Assembly (NCBI GenBank): GCA_963767645.1
Contig: CAVYEW010000011.1
Span: 79,233-143,232 of the forward strand
Reading direction: 5' to 3'
DNA length: 64,000 bases
Origin: DATFDN01 sp963767645
Lineage (GTDB): Bacteria; Pseudomonadota; Alphaproteobacteria; Acetobacterales; Acetobacteraceae
In this document: in pieces, positions 8,276 to 16,680 of the stretch
Numbering within the stretch: the first letter of the stretch is position 1
How the letters are laid out: each line of letters starts with the position of its first letter
The notes under the pieces: model-generated
The model's database searches: none
Told to the model about the DNA's origin: nothing
Seen by the model: the letters and a program-made list of their open reading frames with translations, nothing else
Position numbers and translations under genes: made by a program

Positions 8276-8980
8276 CGCGAGGTCTTGCGGCCGGGACAGA
8301 CGGTGATCTCCGTCCTTGACCAGCGTAACCTGCACATCCGTCCCGGTCAGTTGCTCGGCAAGGCGGAGCGCGGTCTGCCACGGCACGTCGGGGTCGCGCT
8401 GGCCGTGCAGCAGGCGAACCGGACAATCAAGCGCGATCGGCCCGTCCAGCAGCAGGCGCGTTCGCCCGTCCTCGATCAAGCGGCGGGTGATGGGATAGGG
8501 CTCGCCATACTGGCTGGGCACGCGCAGCACGCCCTCGCGCATGATTTGCTCGTGCTCGACTGGGGCCATGGCCTGCCACATCAGGCGCTCGGTGAAGTCC
8601 GGGGCGGCGGCGATGCCGACCAGGCCGGCAACGCGCTCCGGCCGCGCCAAGGCGGCCAGCAGGGCGATCCAGGCGCCCATGGAGGAGCCGACCAGCACGA
8701 GCGGCCCTTGGATAAGCGCGTCGATCAGCGCCAGGGCGTCCGCGGTCCACCGCCCAATATCGCCGTCCTCGAACCGACCCGCGCTGGCGCCGTGGCCCGA
8801 ATAGTCGAAGCGCAGCATCGCCTGCCCTCGTGCAGCGCAGAAGCGGGCGAGATGCGTGGCCTTGTCGCCGGTCATGTCGCTGCGGAAGCCGGGAAGGAAT
8901 ATGACGGCGGGCCTGTTGCCAGGAGTGAGGGCGTAGGCAAGGCGGATGCCGTCGCCGCGGTCGAGCGTTTCCGAAGACAT
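8228..8980 (-). CDS. Alpha/beta hydrolase
   Basis: A 250-residue serine hydrolase resembling ABHD10-type esterases. It shows the oxyanion-hole segment FLPGFRSDMTGDKA near residue 30, the nucleophile elbow GSSMG near residue 99, an acid in HGQRDPDVPW, and the catalytic histidine in KDGDHRLSRP. No signal peptide is seen, so it acts in the cytoplasm. The stop lies inside the end of the convergent YeeZ-like gene. The ccdB stop lies 10 bp upstream of its start on the same strand, so it may be read with the toxin-antitoxin genes. Substrate unknown. Confidence 0.82.
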   Translation of the reverse strand: MSSETLDRGDGIRLAYALTPGNRPAVIFLPGFRSDMTGDKATHLARFCAARGQAMLRFDYSGHGASAGRFEDGDIGRWTADALALIDALIQGPLVLVGSSMGAWIALLAALARPERVAGLVGIAAAPDFTERLMWQAMAPVEHEQIMREGVLRVPSQYGEPYPITRRLIEDGRTRLLLDGPIALDCPVRLLHGQRDPDVPWQTALRLAEQLTGTDVQVTLVKDGDHRLSRPQDLALLERVLLPLCGQDGA

Positions 8981-8989
8981 GCCGCACGC

Positions 8990-9301
8990 TTACAGACCGA
9001 AAAAGATCCAGTCGAGCGCGCGGTTGAGGTCGTCACGGTACTCTCGCAGACTGCCTACCGGCTTGCCCAACCGCGAAGCCAGGATGCTTCCCATCATCAA
9101 CAGCAACACGATGTATTCGGCGCCCTCGTGACGAACGCTGACCAGGACGCGATTTGGCTGCCCGGCCAGCGGCGGCACAGGCCGGGCCAGAGGCGCGACC
9201 AGACGATCCTGGCCGCCGACCGCATCCGCCTGCAGTACCACCACCAGCGGAAAATCCCGCCGTGATCGCCCATTTGGGTTCACATGCAGGTCATGGCGCA
9301 T
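8990..9301 (-). CDS. ccdB: CcdB-family toxin
   Basis: A 103-residue CcdB-like gyrase poison. The start at 9301 gives MRHDLHVNPNGRSRRDFPLV, which aligns with CcdB N-termini (M-D-V-Y-x-N-P-x-G pattern). The middle has LVAPLARPVP and the end DDLNRALDWIFFGL matches the CcdB C-terminus, whose last residues contact GyrA. It overlaps the 3' end of ccdA by 11 bp, the usual antitoxin-first order. The frame continues upstream but only inside ccdA. Whether the toxin is active cannot be told. Confidence 0.8.
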   Translation of the reverse strand: MRHDLHVNPNGRSRRDFPLVVVLQADAVGGQDRLVAPLARPVPPLAGQPNRVLVSVRHEGAEYIVLLLMMGSILASRLGKPVGSLREYRDDLNRALDWIFFGL

Positions 9302-9572
9302 GAGTGTCGTCGGCGTCCGCCTCACCCTCGCTTGCCCAGTCGTCGAACGGCCGCCCGTAGAGCGCCACATAAGCGGAGGCACGCTCTCCTGCGTCCTTCA
9401 ACTCCGCCCGAATCCGCTCTCGTTCGAGTTCCGTGTAGGCGCGGGCAACGGCCTCCTCGGCTAGTCGGGAGATGTTCAGGCCAGCTGCAGTCGCCTTGGC
9501 AGCCAGATCCTGGTTCAGGGTGATGCTGACGGTTTTGCGCCGGGCATTCAGGTCGAAGAGAGGGGTTCGCAC
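9291..9572 (-). CDS. ccdA: CcdA-family antitoxin
   Basis: A 93-residue antitoxin. The N-terminal ribbon-helix-helix part (RRKTVSITLNQDLAAKATAA, about residues 11-30) binds the operator; GLNISRLAEEAV is the signature CcdA helix; the charged C-terminus (YGRPFDDWASEGE) would wrap CcdB. It precedes and overlaps ccdB, consistent with coupled translation and autorepression of the pair. The promoter must lie in the 77 bp between this gene and the divergent glycosyltransferase. Confidence 0.8.
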   Translation of the reverse strand: MRTPLFDLNARRKTVSITLNQDLAAKATAAGLNISRLAEEAVARAYTELERERIRAELKDAGERASAYVALYGRPFDDWASEGEADADDTHAP

Positions 9573-9649
9573 AGCAGGCCTGCCACGGGTAATCAGACAC
9601 CTGCATCTATGCCCATGTAAGAACCGCCCAGCAAGCGTAACATGACCCG

Positions 9650-10789
9650 ATGAGTTCGCCCGCCATCCTTCAGGTGCTGCCCTCGCTACAAACCGGCGGG
9701 GTGGAGCGCGGCACCGTGGAGATCACCGAAGCCATCACTCGCGCCGGCTGGGATGCGCTGGTGGCAAGCGCCGGCGGCCGCATGGTGGCCGAGGTGGAGC
9801 GCGTCGGCGGACGCCATGTCGCGCTGGGCCTGACCGCCAAGGACCCGCTTCGCATCCTGCGCAATGCCAGAAGCCTCGCACGGCTGATCACCAGAGAGAG
9901 CGTGGCTATCGTCCATGCCCGCTCCCGCGCGCCCGGCTGGTCGGCGTTCCTGGCCGCGCGGCGCACCGGCGCGCATTTCGTGACCACCTATCACGGCGCC
10001 TATGGCGAGGATCTGCCGCTCAAGCGCTGGTATAACGCGGTGATGGCGAAAGGCGAGCTGGTGATCGTCGCCAGCCGGTTCATCGCCGGGCTCGTGCAGC
10101 GCCGGCACGGCGTCGATCCGGCCCGCATCCGCATCATCCCGCGCGGCATCGATCCGGAGGTCTTCGACCCAGCGATCCGCCCGGAGCGGGCCGAGCGCTT
10201 GCGCCGCCTGTGGGGGCTGCCGGAGGGTGCGCCGGTGGTCATGCTGCCAGGCCGCCTGACCGCCTGGAAGGGACAGGGCACCCTCATCGACGCGGCGGCA
10301 CGGCTTGTCCGTCGTGATGCGCGGATCGTGCTGGTCGGCTCCGACCAGGGCCGGACCGCCTACGCCAAGGGCCTGCGGCGACGGGCGGCGGCGCTCGGGC
10401 TTGCCGACCGGCTGCACCTGGCCGGCGAATGCGACGACATGCCCGCGGCATTCATGCTTGCCGATGTCGTGATCCACGCCTCAACGAAACCGGAGGCGTT
10501 CGGGCGCGTGGTGATCGAGGCGCAGGCGATGGGCCGGCCGGTGATCGCCGCCGATCTCGGCGGCCCGGTCGAGACAGTGGAGGACGGCGCGACCGGTTGG
10601 CGCGTGCCGCCCGGCGATCCCGTGGCGCTCGCCGCCGCAATCGACCGCGTACTCGCTCTGCCCGACGCGGCGCGGCACGCGGTCGGCGCGGCAGCACGGC
10701 AAGCCGTGGTGGCCGGTTGCACCACCGCCGCCATGCAGGCGGCCACGCTCGCGGTGTACCGCGAAGTGCTTGCGATGCCGGCTGGCTGA
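9650..10789 (+). CDS. Glycosyltransferase family 4 protein
   Basis: A 379-residue GT-B retaining glycosyltransferase. The N-terminal acceptor domain carries QVLPSLQTGGVERGT; the C-terminal domain carries LPGRLTAWKGQGTLI and the nucleotide-sugar E-x7-E motif in PEAFGRVVIEAQAMG (about residues 283-297). It resembles the WaaG-like enzymes used in LPS core or exopolysaccharide assembly and should be cytoplasmic or peripheral at the inner membrane. The stop lies 37 bp before thrS. Donor and acceptor are unknown. Confidence 0.85.
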   Translation: MSSPAILQVLPSLQTGGVERGTVEITEAITRAGWDALVASAGGRMVAEVERVGGRHVALGLTAKDPLRILRNARSLARLITRESVAIVHARSRAPGWSAFLAARRTGAHFVTTYHGAYGEDLPLKRWYNAVMAKGELVIVASRFIAGLVQRRHGVDPARIRIIPRGIDPEVFDPAIRPERAERLRRLWGLPEGAPVVMLPGRLTAWKGQGTLIDAAARLVRRDARIVLVGSDQGRTAYAKGLRRRAAALGLADRLHLAGECDDMPAAFMLADVVIHASTKPEAFGRVVIEAQAMGRPVIAADLGGPVETVEDGATGWRVPPGDPVALAAAIDRVLALPDAARHAVGAAARQAVVAGCTTAAMQAATLAVYREVLAMPAG

Positions 10790-10826
10790 CCCCATAGACG
10801 GGAGCCTACCCAGGAGCTGTCCGCCC

Positions 10827-12782
10827 ATGCCCGCCATCACCCTGCCCGACGGAACCGTTCGCCGCTTCGACGGCCCGGTCACCGGCACGGCGGTGGCCGA
10901 GGCGATCGGGCCGGGCCTGGCGCGCGCGGCGCTGGCCATGAAGCTCGACAACAGGCTCGTGGATCTGGCGACGGAGATCGACCGCGACGCCGCCGTGACA
11001 TTCGTGACCCGCCGCGATCCCGAGGCGCTGGAGCTGATTCGCCACGACAGCGCGCATGTGCTGGCTGAGGCGGTCCAGGCACTCTACCCCGGCACGCAGG
11101 TCACGATCGGCCCGCCGATCGAGAACGGCTTCTACTACGACTTCGCCCGCAACACGCCGTTCACGCCAGAGGACTTCCCGGCGATCGAGGCCAAGATGCG
11201 CGAGATCGTCGCGCGCGGCGCCCCGTTCCGCCGCCAGGTGGTGGACCGCGACGAGGCCATACGTTTCTTCGAGGCCAAGGGCGAGAGCTACAAGGCCGAG
11301 TTGATCCGCGACCTGCCGGAGAGCGAGACGATCAGCCTCTATTCGCAGGGCGACTGGATCGACCTCTGCCGCGGTCCGCACATGCGGACCACCGCTGATG
11401 TCGGCTCCGCCTTCAAGCTGATGAAGGTCGCCGGCGCCTATTGGCGGGGCGATCATCGCAACGCCATGCTGAGCCGCATCTACGGTACTGCCTGGCGCGA
11501 CCAGAAGGAGCTGGACGCCTACCTGCACCAGCTGGCGGAGGCCGAGCGGCGCGACCATCGGCGGATCGGCAAGGAGATGGACCTCTTCCACATCCAGGAG
11601 GAGGCGGTCGGCAGCATCTTCTGGCACCCGAAGGGCTGGCGTCTGTACCGCACCGTGGAAGGCTACATGCGCCGCCGGCTCGACTCGGCGGAATACCAGG
11701 AAGTGCGTACGCCCCAACTCCTGGACCGTTCCCTGTGGGAGGCCTCCGGGCATTGGGAGAAGTTCCGCGAGCACATGTTCATCGCGACAGTGGAAGACGA
11801 GGACAAGACCCTCGCCCTGAAGCCGATGAGCTGCCCGTGCCATGTGCTGATCTTTCGCCAGGGCCTCCGTTCGTACAGAGAGCTGCCGCTGCGCATGGCA
11901 GAGTTCGGCTCCTGCCATCGCTACGAGCCTTCGGGCGCGCTGCACGGCATTATGCGGGTGCGTGCCTTCACCCAGGATGATGCACATATTTTCTGCACCG
12001 AGGCGCAGGTCACGCCCGAGACGGTCCGGTTCGTCGATCTGCTGTCCTCGATCTATCGCGACTTAGGCTTCGAGAGCTTCCAGGTGAAGTTCGCCGACCG
12101 GCCGCCGGTCCGGGCCGGCGCGGACGAAGTCTGGGACCGCGCCGAGGAGGCGCTCAAGGTGGCCTGTGCGACAGCCGGGGTGGAATACGAGCTTAACCCC
12201 GGAGAAGGCGCGTTCTACGGCCCGAAGCTTGAGTTCGTGCTTCGCGACGCGATCGGGCGGGACTGGCAGTGCGGCACGCTCCAGGTCGATTTCGTGCTGC
12301 CCGAGCGACTGGACGCGGAGTACGTGGCCGAGGACGGCGCGCGGCGCCGGCCGGCGATGCTGCACCGCGCGATCCTCGGCAGCTTCGAGCGGTTCCTGGG
12401 CATCCTGATCGAGCACTATGCCGGCCGCTTCCCGCTCTGGCTCGCCCCGGTGCAGGTCGTGGTCGCCACCATCGTCTCGGATGCCGACGAGTTCGCCCGG
12501 GAGGCGGCCGAGGCGCTGCGGACCGCCGGCCTGAGCGTGGAACTCGATCTCTCGAATCAGAAGATCAACGCCAAAGTGCGCACGCACAGCCTCGCGCATG
12601 TGCCGGTGCTGGCGGTGGTGGGACGGCGCGAGGCGGAGGCGCGCAGCGTGGCGCTGCGCCGGCTCGGCACGGAGGCGCAGCTTGTGCTGCCGCTGGAGCA
12701 GGCGATCGCCCATCTTGCAGCCGAGGCGATGCCTCCCGATCTCGCTCGCTTGAGGCCGATCGGTGAGCGCCGAGCCGCTTGA
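10827..12782 (+). CDS. thrS: Threonyl-tRNA synthetase
   Basis: A 651-residue class II synthetase charging tRNA-Thr. The TGS domain is residues 1-60; the editing domain has HDSAH (residues 73-77); the catalytic core has motif 2-like sequence and the zinc-site cysteine in MSCPCHVLIF, with PSGALHGIMRVRAFTQDDAHIF and motif 3 MLHRAILGSFERF; the anticodon-binding domain ends the protein. The start at 10827 follows an aggag ribosome site at 10 bp; a longer frame upstream has no TGS similarity. infC follows on the same strand after 63 bp, a common pairing. Confidence 0.96.
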   Translation: MPAITLPDGTVRRFDGPVTGTAVAEAIGPGLARAALAMKLDNRLVDLATEIDRDAAVTFVTRRDPEALELIRHDSAHVLAEAVQALYPGTQVTIGPPIENGFYYDFARNTPFTPEDFPAIEAKMREIVARGAPFRRQVVDRDEAIRFFEAKGESYKAELIRDLPESETISLYSQGDWIDLCRGPHMRTTADVGSAFKLMKVAGAYWRGDHRNAMLSRIYGTAWRDQKELDAYLHQLAEAERRDHRRIGKEMDLFHIQEEAVGSIFWHPKGWRLYRTVEGYMRRRLDSAEYQEVRTPQLLDRSLWEASGHWEKFREHMFIATVEDEDKTLALKPMSCPCHVLIFRQGLRSYRELPLRMAEFGSCHRYEPSGALHGIMRVRAFTQDDAHIFCTEAQVTPETVRFVDLLSSIYRDLGFESFQVKFADRPPVRAGADEVWDRAEEALKVACATAGVEYELNPGEGAFYGPKLEFVLRDAIGRDWQCGTLQVDFVLPERLDAEYVAEDGARRRPAMLHRAILGSFERFLGILIEHYAGRFPLWLAPVQVVVATIVSDADEFAREAAEALRTAGLSVELDLSNQKINAKVRTHSLAHVPVLAVVGRREAEARSVALRRLGTEAQLVLPLEQAIAHLAAEAMPPDLARLRPIGERRAA

Positions 12783-12833
12783 TCGCAAGCCCGCGGACAG
12801 CCAGGATAGAGCGCCGACCATTTCCACAGAGAC

Positions 12834-12848
12834 AGGAGCGAGACCATA
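12834..12848 (+). promoter_or_regulatory. Shine-Dalgarno and likely AUA start of infC
   Basis: aggag (12834-12838) lies 7 bases before an ata codon (12846-12848) that is in frame with IF-3. The nearest ATG (12861) has only gagga 3 bases away, which is too close. infC genes characteristically start on AUU, AUC or AUA, which lets IF-3 repress its own translation by rejecting the poor start codon. The spacing therefore argues for an AUA start and autoregulation here. Confidence 0.6.
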
Positions 12849-13382
12849 GCCAGAGGACCGATGACTGCCCCGCCCACGCGCGAGGGCCCCCGTGTGAACG
12901 AGGAGATCAGAGCAGCCCAGGTGCGGCTGATCGATCAGGAGGGCGAGATGCAGGGCGTCTTGTCCGCCCGAGAGGCACTGCAGAAGGCGTTCTCGGTCGG
13001 GCTTGACCTGGTGGAGATCAGCCCCAACGCCGATCCCCCGGTCGCCAAGATCCTCGATTACGGGAAATACAAATACGAACAGCAGAAAAAGAAGAACGAG
13101 CAGAAGAAGCGTCAAAAGGTCATCGAGATCAAAGAAGTCAAGGTCCGGCCCAACATCGACGAGAACGACTACCAGGTGAAGATGCGCGCCATGAAGTCGT
13201 TCATCGAGGAGGGCGACAAGGTCAAGGTGACGCTCCGCTTCCGCGGCCGCGAGATGGCGCACCAGGAAATTGGCATGCGGGTTCTGGAGCGCATCCGTCA
13301 GGAAATGGACGGCGTCACCAAGGTGGAACAGATGCCGCGGATGGAGAACCGGCAGATGATCATGGTGCTGACGCCGCGCTGA
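12846..13382 (+). CDS. infC: Translation initiation factor IF-3
   Basis: IF-3 binds the 30S subunit, checks the start codon and initiator tRNA and blocks premature 50S joining. The protein shows the N-terminal domain motif GPRVNEEIRAAQVRLID, the lysine-rich linker helix YKYEQQKKKNEQKKRQK and the C-terminal domain KVKVTLRFRGREMAHQEIG. From the ATG at 12861 it has 173 residues; from the AUA at 12846 it gains five (ARGP preceded by the initiator). The AUA start is preferred because its ribosome site is correctly spaced. The gene follows thrS, as often seen, and may be cotranscribed with it. Confidence 0.93.
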   Translation: MARGPMTAPPTREGPRVNEEIRAAQVRLIDQEGEMQGVLSAREALQKAFSVGLDLVEISPNADPPVAKILDYGKYKYEQQKKKNEQKKRQKVIEIKEVKVRPNIDENDYQVKMRAMKSFIEEGDKVKVTLRFRGREMAHQEIGMRVLERIRQEMDGVTKVEQMPRMENRQMIMVLTPR

Positions 13383-13397
13383 CCCAAGTCTGGCGTC

Positions 13398-13889
13398 ATG
13401 AAGACGCTGCTGATCGTGTTCCACTCCGCCACCGGCGGCACGCGGCAGATGGCGGAGGCAGCCGCCCGTGGCGCATCAATCGAACCCGACACCCGGACGC
13501 GCCTCATGCCCGCCTCCGAGGCGCAAGCGTCCGATGTACTGGCGGCCGATGGTTATGTCTTCGCGGCTCCCGAGAACCTTGCGGCCATCGCCGGTCTGAT
13601 GAAGGACTTCTTCGACCGGACGTATTACGAAGCGCTGGACCGCATCAACGGCCGACCCTACGCGACCCTGGTTTGCGCCGGGAGCGACGGCCGCAACGCC
13701 GTGCGCCAGATCGAGCGCATCGCCACCGGCTGGAGACTGCGGGCGGTATCCGCACCGCTCATCGTGTGTACGCACGCCCAAACGCCGGAGGCGATCTTGC
13801 GGCCCAAGGTGATCGGCGCCGACGATCTCCGCCGCTGCGAGGAACTTGGAGCGGCCCTCGCCGGCGGTATGGCAATGGGGATCTTCTGA
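13398..13889 (+). CDS. Flavodoxin-like family protein
   Basis: A 163-residue flavodoxin-fold protein. It begins KTLLIVFHSATGGTRQMAEAA, the FMN-phosphate loop T/S-x-T-G-x-T, and has FAAPENLAAIAGLMKDFFDRTYY, the second FMN-contact region of WrbA/flavodoxin relatives. It lies 15 bp after infC and may be in the same transcript. Whether it is a reductase or an electron carrier is not clear from the sequence. Confidence 0.72.
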   Translation: MKTLLIVFHSATGGTRQMAEAAARGASIEPDTRTRLMPASEAQASDVLAADGYVFAAPENLAAIAGLMKDFFDRTYYEALDRINGRPYATLVCAGSDGRNAVRQIERIATGWRLRAVSAPLIVCTHAQTPEAILRPKVIGADDLRRCEELGAALAGGMAMGIF

Positions 13890-13910
13890 GGCCTTGCCAT
13901 CGCTTACCCT

Positions 13911-13960
13911 CCTCCCGCAAGGGAAAGGGGGAGAAGCAAAGCCCCTCCCCTTGCGGGAGG
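13911..13960. repeat. 13-bp perfect inverted repeat between convergent genes
   Basis: The arms cctcccgcaaggg (13911-13923) and cccttgcgggagg (13948-13960) can form a hairpin with a 24-nt purine-rich loop. It sits between the convergent flavodoxin and Nudix genes and could act as a two-way terminator. Such C-rich/G-rich inverted repeats are often dispersed elements in related genomes; only one copy is seen here. Confidence 0.7.
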
Positions 13961-13977
13961 GGCTGGGGAGGGGTCCA

Positions 13978-14565
13978 TCACGGGGTCCCGGTCAGCCTCA
14001 AATGCTGCAAAAGCAGCACCGTTTTGGCGTCCACAATCTCTTTCGCCATCACCATCTCCCAGGCGCGGGCGAGCGGCAACTCAAGGAGTTCGATCTCCTC
14101 CCCTTCACCGCGCAAACCGCCGCCTCTGCCGATGCGGTCGTCCAAACCGTACTCGGCAATGAACAGATGCAGCTTCTCCGCCGAGGCACCGGGACTCATA
14201 TAGAGCTCGAACACCTTGCGCAGAGCGTGCAAGCGAATGCCCATCTCCTGCTCGGCTTCCTTGCGGACGGTCGCGGCGGGGTCGTCTCCTGTGTCGACCA
14301 TGCCTGCACAGAGCTCGACCAGCATCGCGGAATCCCCATTGACACAAGCCGTGATGCGGAACTGCCGGACCAGCAGCACCGTATTGCGCGAACGGTCGAC
14401 CGGCAGCACGGCGGCGCCAGGACCATTGTGGTAGACCTCACGATCCAGAGCCTGATGCGAACCGTCCCGGCGGGTCTGCTCGAAAACGATCTTCTCCAGC
14501 TTGAACCAGCCGTCGGACAGCGTTGCGCGTCCGCGAATCCGGACCTCCGACGCGCCACCCTTCAT
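13978..14565 (-). CDS. Nudix hydrolase (NudK/ADP-sugar pyrophosphatase-like)
   Basis: A 195-residue Nudix enzyme. The Nudix box reads AGMVDTGDDPAATVRKEAEQ followed by EMG, close to the GDP-mannose/ADP-ribose pyrophosphatase pattern although the first glutamate of the box is an aspartate and RE is KE, as in NudK. The N-terminal part has the domain-swapped beta sheet residues seen in this subfamily (YHNGPGAAVLPVD). Its ATG overlaps the stop of the DUF2332 gene by 4 bp, so the two are translationally coupled. Likely role: clearing nucleotide-sugar or ADP-ribose by-products. Confidence 0.8.
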   Translation of the reverse strand: MKGGASEVRIRGRATLSDGWFKLEKIVFEQTRRDGSHQALDREVYHNGPGAAVLPVDRSRNTVLLVRQFRITACVNGDSAMLVELCAGMVDTGDDPAATVRKEAEQEMGIRLHALRKVFELYMSPGASAEKLHLFIAEYGLDDRIGRGGGLRGEGEEIELLELPLARAWEMVMAKEIVDAKTVLLLQHLRLTGTP

Positions 14566-15641
14566 GGGTCGGAGCCCTCGAGCCAGGTCACAGGAGGGCC
14601 ATGCGTGTGTGCCCGCGCAAGGCAGCGGTCCCGGCCTCCGGGCCAGAGCGTCAGGCGCAGCTCGGGCATCCCGCCGCCGGGGCCACCGCCGGACGAGGGT
14701 TCCAGCCGTAGCCAGGCGAGCGGCGAGGCCGGATCAGCACGCCGGCCGGCTTCCTCCACGGCGGATTGAATCCGCCGCTTCGTCTCCTCGGGAAAATACT
14801 CCCAGGCAATGGAGTGGTACAGCACCGTCGTGAGTCCCGTGGCCGGTGCCTGCAGGTGCTTCGATACCCAAGCCGCGGCCTCGCTTCGCTCCACTCGAAC
14901 CTTCTCCCGGCACACCAGGGCGACGGCCGCGTCCAAGAGGTGCATGCGCGCCGGCTGGTCAGCCCAGACATAGGCCCGAAGGCGCAGACGTGCCGTTTCG
15001 TCCTCCAGATCGATCGGTTCCGCGTCCGAGCCGGCGCGTTCGGCAACCGAAATGCCGGCATCCAGAGGCGGCAGCTTTCCGGCCCACTCCGCCCGCACGA
15101 CAACGGTGCTGTCCGCATCGCCCCAGTGCGCCCGCCCGCCCAACTCATACTGATAGCGGTCCCACAGCAGGTTCAGCCCGGCACTCGCGCCGATTTCGAG
15201 CATCCGCAGCGGCCTACCCTCCGTCATCCGCGCGATCTCCAGAAAGCCGCCCAGCAGGACGGCCGAGCGCCCGACCTCATTGGTCTGGGGCGGTGAGCTC
15301 AGGAAGGCATCGATCTCCGGGCGGTGCGACGCGATGGCATCCAGCACCGCGCGCCAGACCGCTTCGGCATCACCCGCCCGGTCGGATGGAGGATAGACGG
15401 CGGCAAGATTTGCGTCGGCTCCGGACAGGACCAGCGCATGCAGGGCAGCTGCCCACCGGAGCGGCACGGCATCCTGAACCGGATCGTCCGACCAGGAGAT
15501 GAGGACGCCGCCTACTGACCCGGTGCGCTCATGTTCCGCTGCGGCCCTGTCCAGCAGCGCCGCCATGAACGGTGAGCCGAGTTCACCGCACGCCTGCGAC
15601 TGAACTCGGAAAGCCTGCGCGAGATCGGAACTGCTCGCCAT
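14562..15641 (-). CDS. DUF2332 domain-containing protein
   Basis: A 359-residue member of the DUF2332 family, unknown function. Typical features are FRVQSQACGELGSPF near the N-terminus, PQTNEVGRSAVLLGGFL, and LRMLEIGASAGLNLLWDRY, which looks like a methyltransferase-type glycine loop and has led some to suspect an AdoMet-binding fold. The start at 15641 is chosen because it precedes the conserved MASSSDLAQAF segment; the frame extends 111 bp farther up toward ybiB but without similarity. Overlaps the Nudix gene by 4 bp. Confidence 0.78.
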   Translation of the reverse strand: MASSSDLAQAFRVQSQACGELGSPFMAALLDRAAAEHERTGSVGGVLISWSDDPVQDAVPLRWAAALHALVLSGADANLAAVYPPSDRAGDAEAVWRAVLDAIASHRPEIDAFLSSPPQTNEVGRSAVLLGGFLEIARMTEGRPLRMLEIGASAGLNLLWDRYQYELGGRAHWGDADSTVVVRAEWAGKLPPLDAGISVAERAGSDAEPIDLEDETARLRLRAYVWADQPARMHLLDAAVALVCREKVRVERSEAAAWVSKHLQAPATGLTTVLYHSIAWEYFPEETKRRIQSAVEEAGRRADPASPLAWLRLEPSSGGGPGGGMPELRLTLWPGGRDRCLARAHTHGPPVTWLEGSDP

Positions 15642-15711
15642 ACGGACCTCCCAGTCCGGCGAGAGCGCTCGAAGCCGCGCTAGGTTGCCCGCATCCCTGC
15701 GCCAGAGCCGA

Positions 15712-16680
15712 TCACCGACGCCGTGCCCGCCATATGGACGCGGCTTGCGCATCGGCTTCCGTTGGCTCGCTTGCGGCGTTCAGGGCCAGCAGCGCAAGTG
15801 CGATCGTGGCGATGACTGTGGGGGTTTGCGGCGTTTCGTCGTGCCAGGTCTGCACGAACTTGGCCCCTTCAGGGCGTTCTGCCGATACCGGCGGAAATTG
15901 CAGTTCGTGACGTGTTGTGCCGGCGAGCAGGTGCGCGGTCGTCGGCCGGGCCGGATTCCGCTCGGCTTCGCCGCCCCCGCCCTTGACCACGAGCAGCCGA
16001 GCGCGGCCAAGCCGTTGCGCCACGCTGAGATGCAAGTCGATATAGGGAGGATGAAACACGCCATCGATACCCGCGCCGGCATCGAAGGGGTCGAGCAGCC
16101 GCGCCACCGTATTGACCGGCGAACGCAGCCCCAGGATGGCGCGTAAAGCGAGCAAGCGATCGAGTGCCGGGCTGAGTGAGGCAAGCTTCAGGTATGCGAA
16201 GCCGGTCTTCCGGATCAGCTGAGCGGCATCGTCCCGGTCCTCCGCCGCGCGTCGGCACAGCAAGCGCAACGCTTCGGCGACCGGGATGCCGCTGGTGTGC
16301 GCATTGGACCCATGCATCACGACGTGATGCCCGGCCTGTCCCAGCGCCAGTGCGGACAGAAGAAACCACGGCGCGCCGCGCGTGCGTCCGGCGCCGTAGG
16401 AGGGCCAGTCCAGAGAAGCTCCGATCGGTTCCGGCGGTGCGGCAAGCTGCTCCCGCGCCGCTTCCACCAGGCCCGCCATGCCATCCGGGTCCTCGCCACG
16501 GTAGCGCATGAGCATCAGAAAGGCACCGGTCTGGTGCGGATCGGTCTCACCGCGCAGGATCATGCCGAATGCAGCGCGCGCCTCCTCCCGGGTCAGCGCC
16601 CGGGAGCGACCGGGCCCGCGTCCCAGGATACGGACATACGGGGCAAAGGGGTGTTCGGTCGCCGCGCCGTCAGGCGGCAA
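15712..16680 (-). CDS. ybiB: YbiB-like protein (TrpD2 family)
   Basis: A 322-residue protein with the anthranilate phosphoribosyltransferase fold: an N-terminal helical domain (LTREEARAAFGMILRGETDPHQTGAFLMLMR) and a glycine-rich phosphoribosyl-binding-like loop that has diverged (HGSNAHTSGIPVAEAL in place of KHGNRS). YbiB/TrpD2 proteins bind nucleic acid and do not serve tryptophan synthesis. It overlaps the end of cysG by 11 bp, an arrangement common in proteobacteria with nitrate/sulfite assimilation genes. The biological role is unsettled. Confidence 0.8.
   Translation of the reverse strand: MPPDGAATEHPFAPYVRILGRGPGRSRALTREEARAAFGMILRGETDPHQTGAFLMLMRYRGEDPDGMAGLVEAAREQLAAPPEPIGASLDWPSYGAGRTRGAPWFLLSALALGQAGHHVVMHGSNAHTSGIPVAEALRLLCRRAAEDRDDAAQLIRKTGFAYLKLASLSPALDRLLALRAILGLRSPVNTVARLLDPFDAGAGIDGVFHPPYIDLHLSVAQRLGRARLLVVKGGGGEAERNPARPTTAHLLAGTTRHELQFPPVSAERPEGAKFVQTWHDETPQTPTVIATIALALLALNAASEPTEADAQAASIWRARRR

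Noticed and set aside
12063..13424. 453-codon open frame on the minus strand
   Set aside because: Antisense to thrS and infC; leucine/histidine-rich low-complexity translation.
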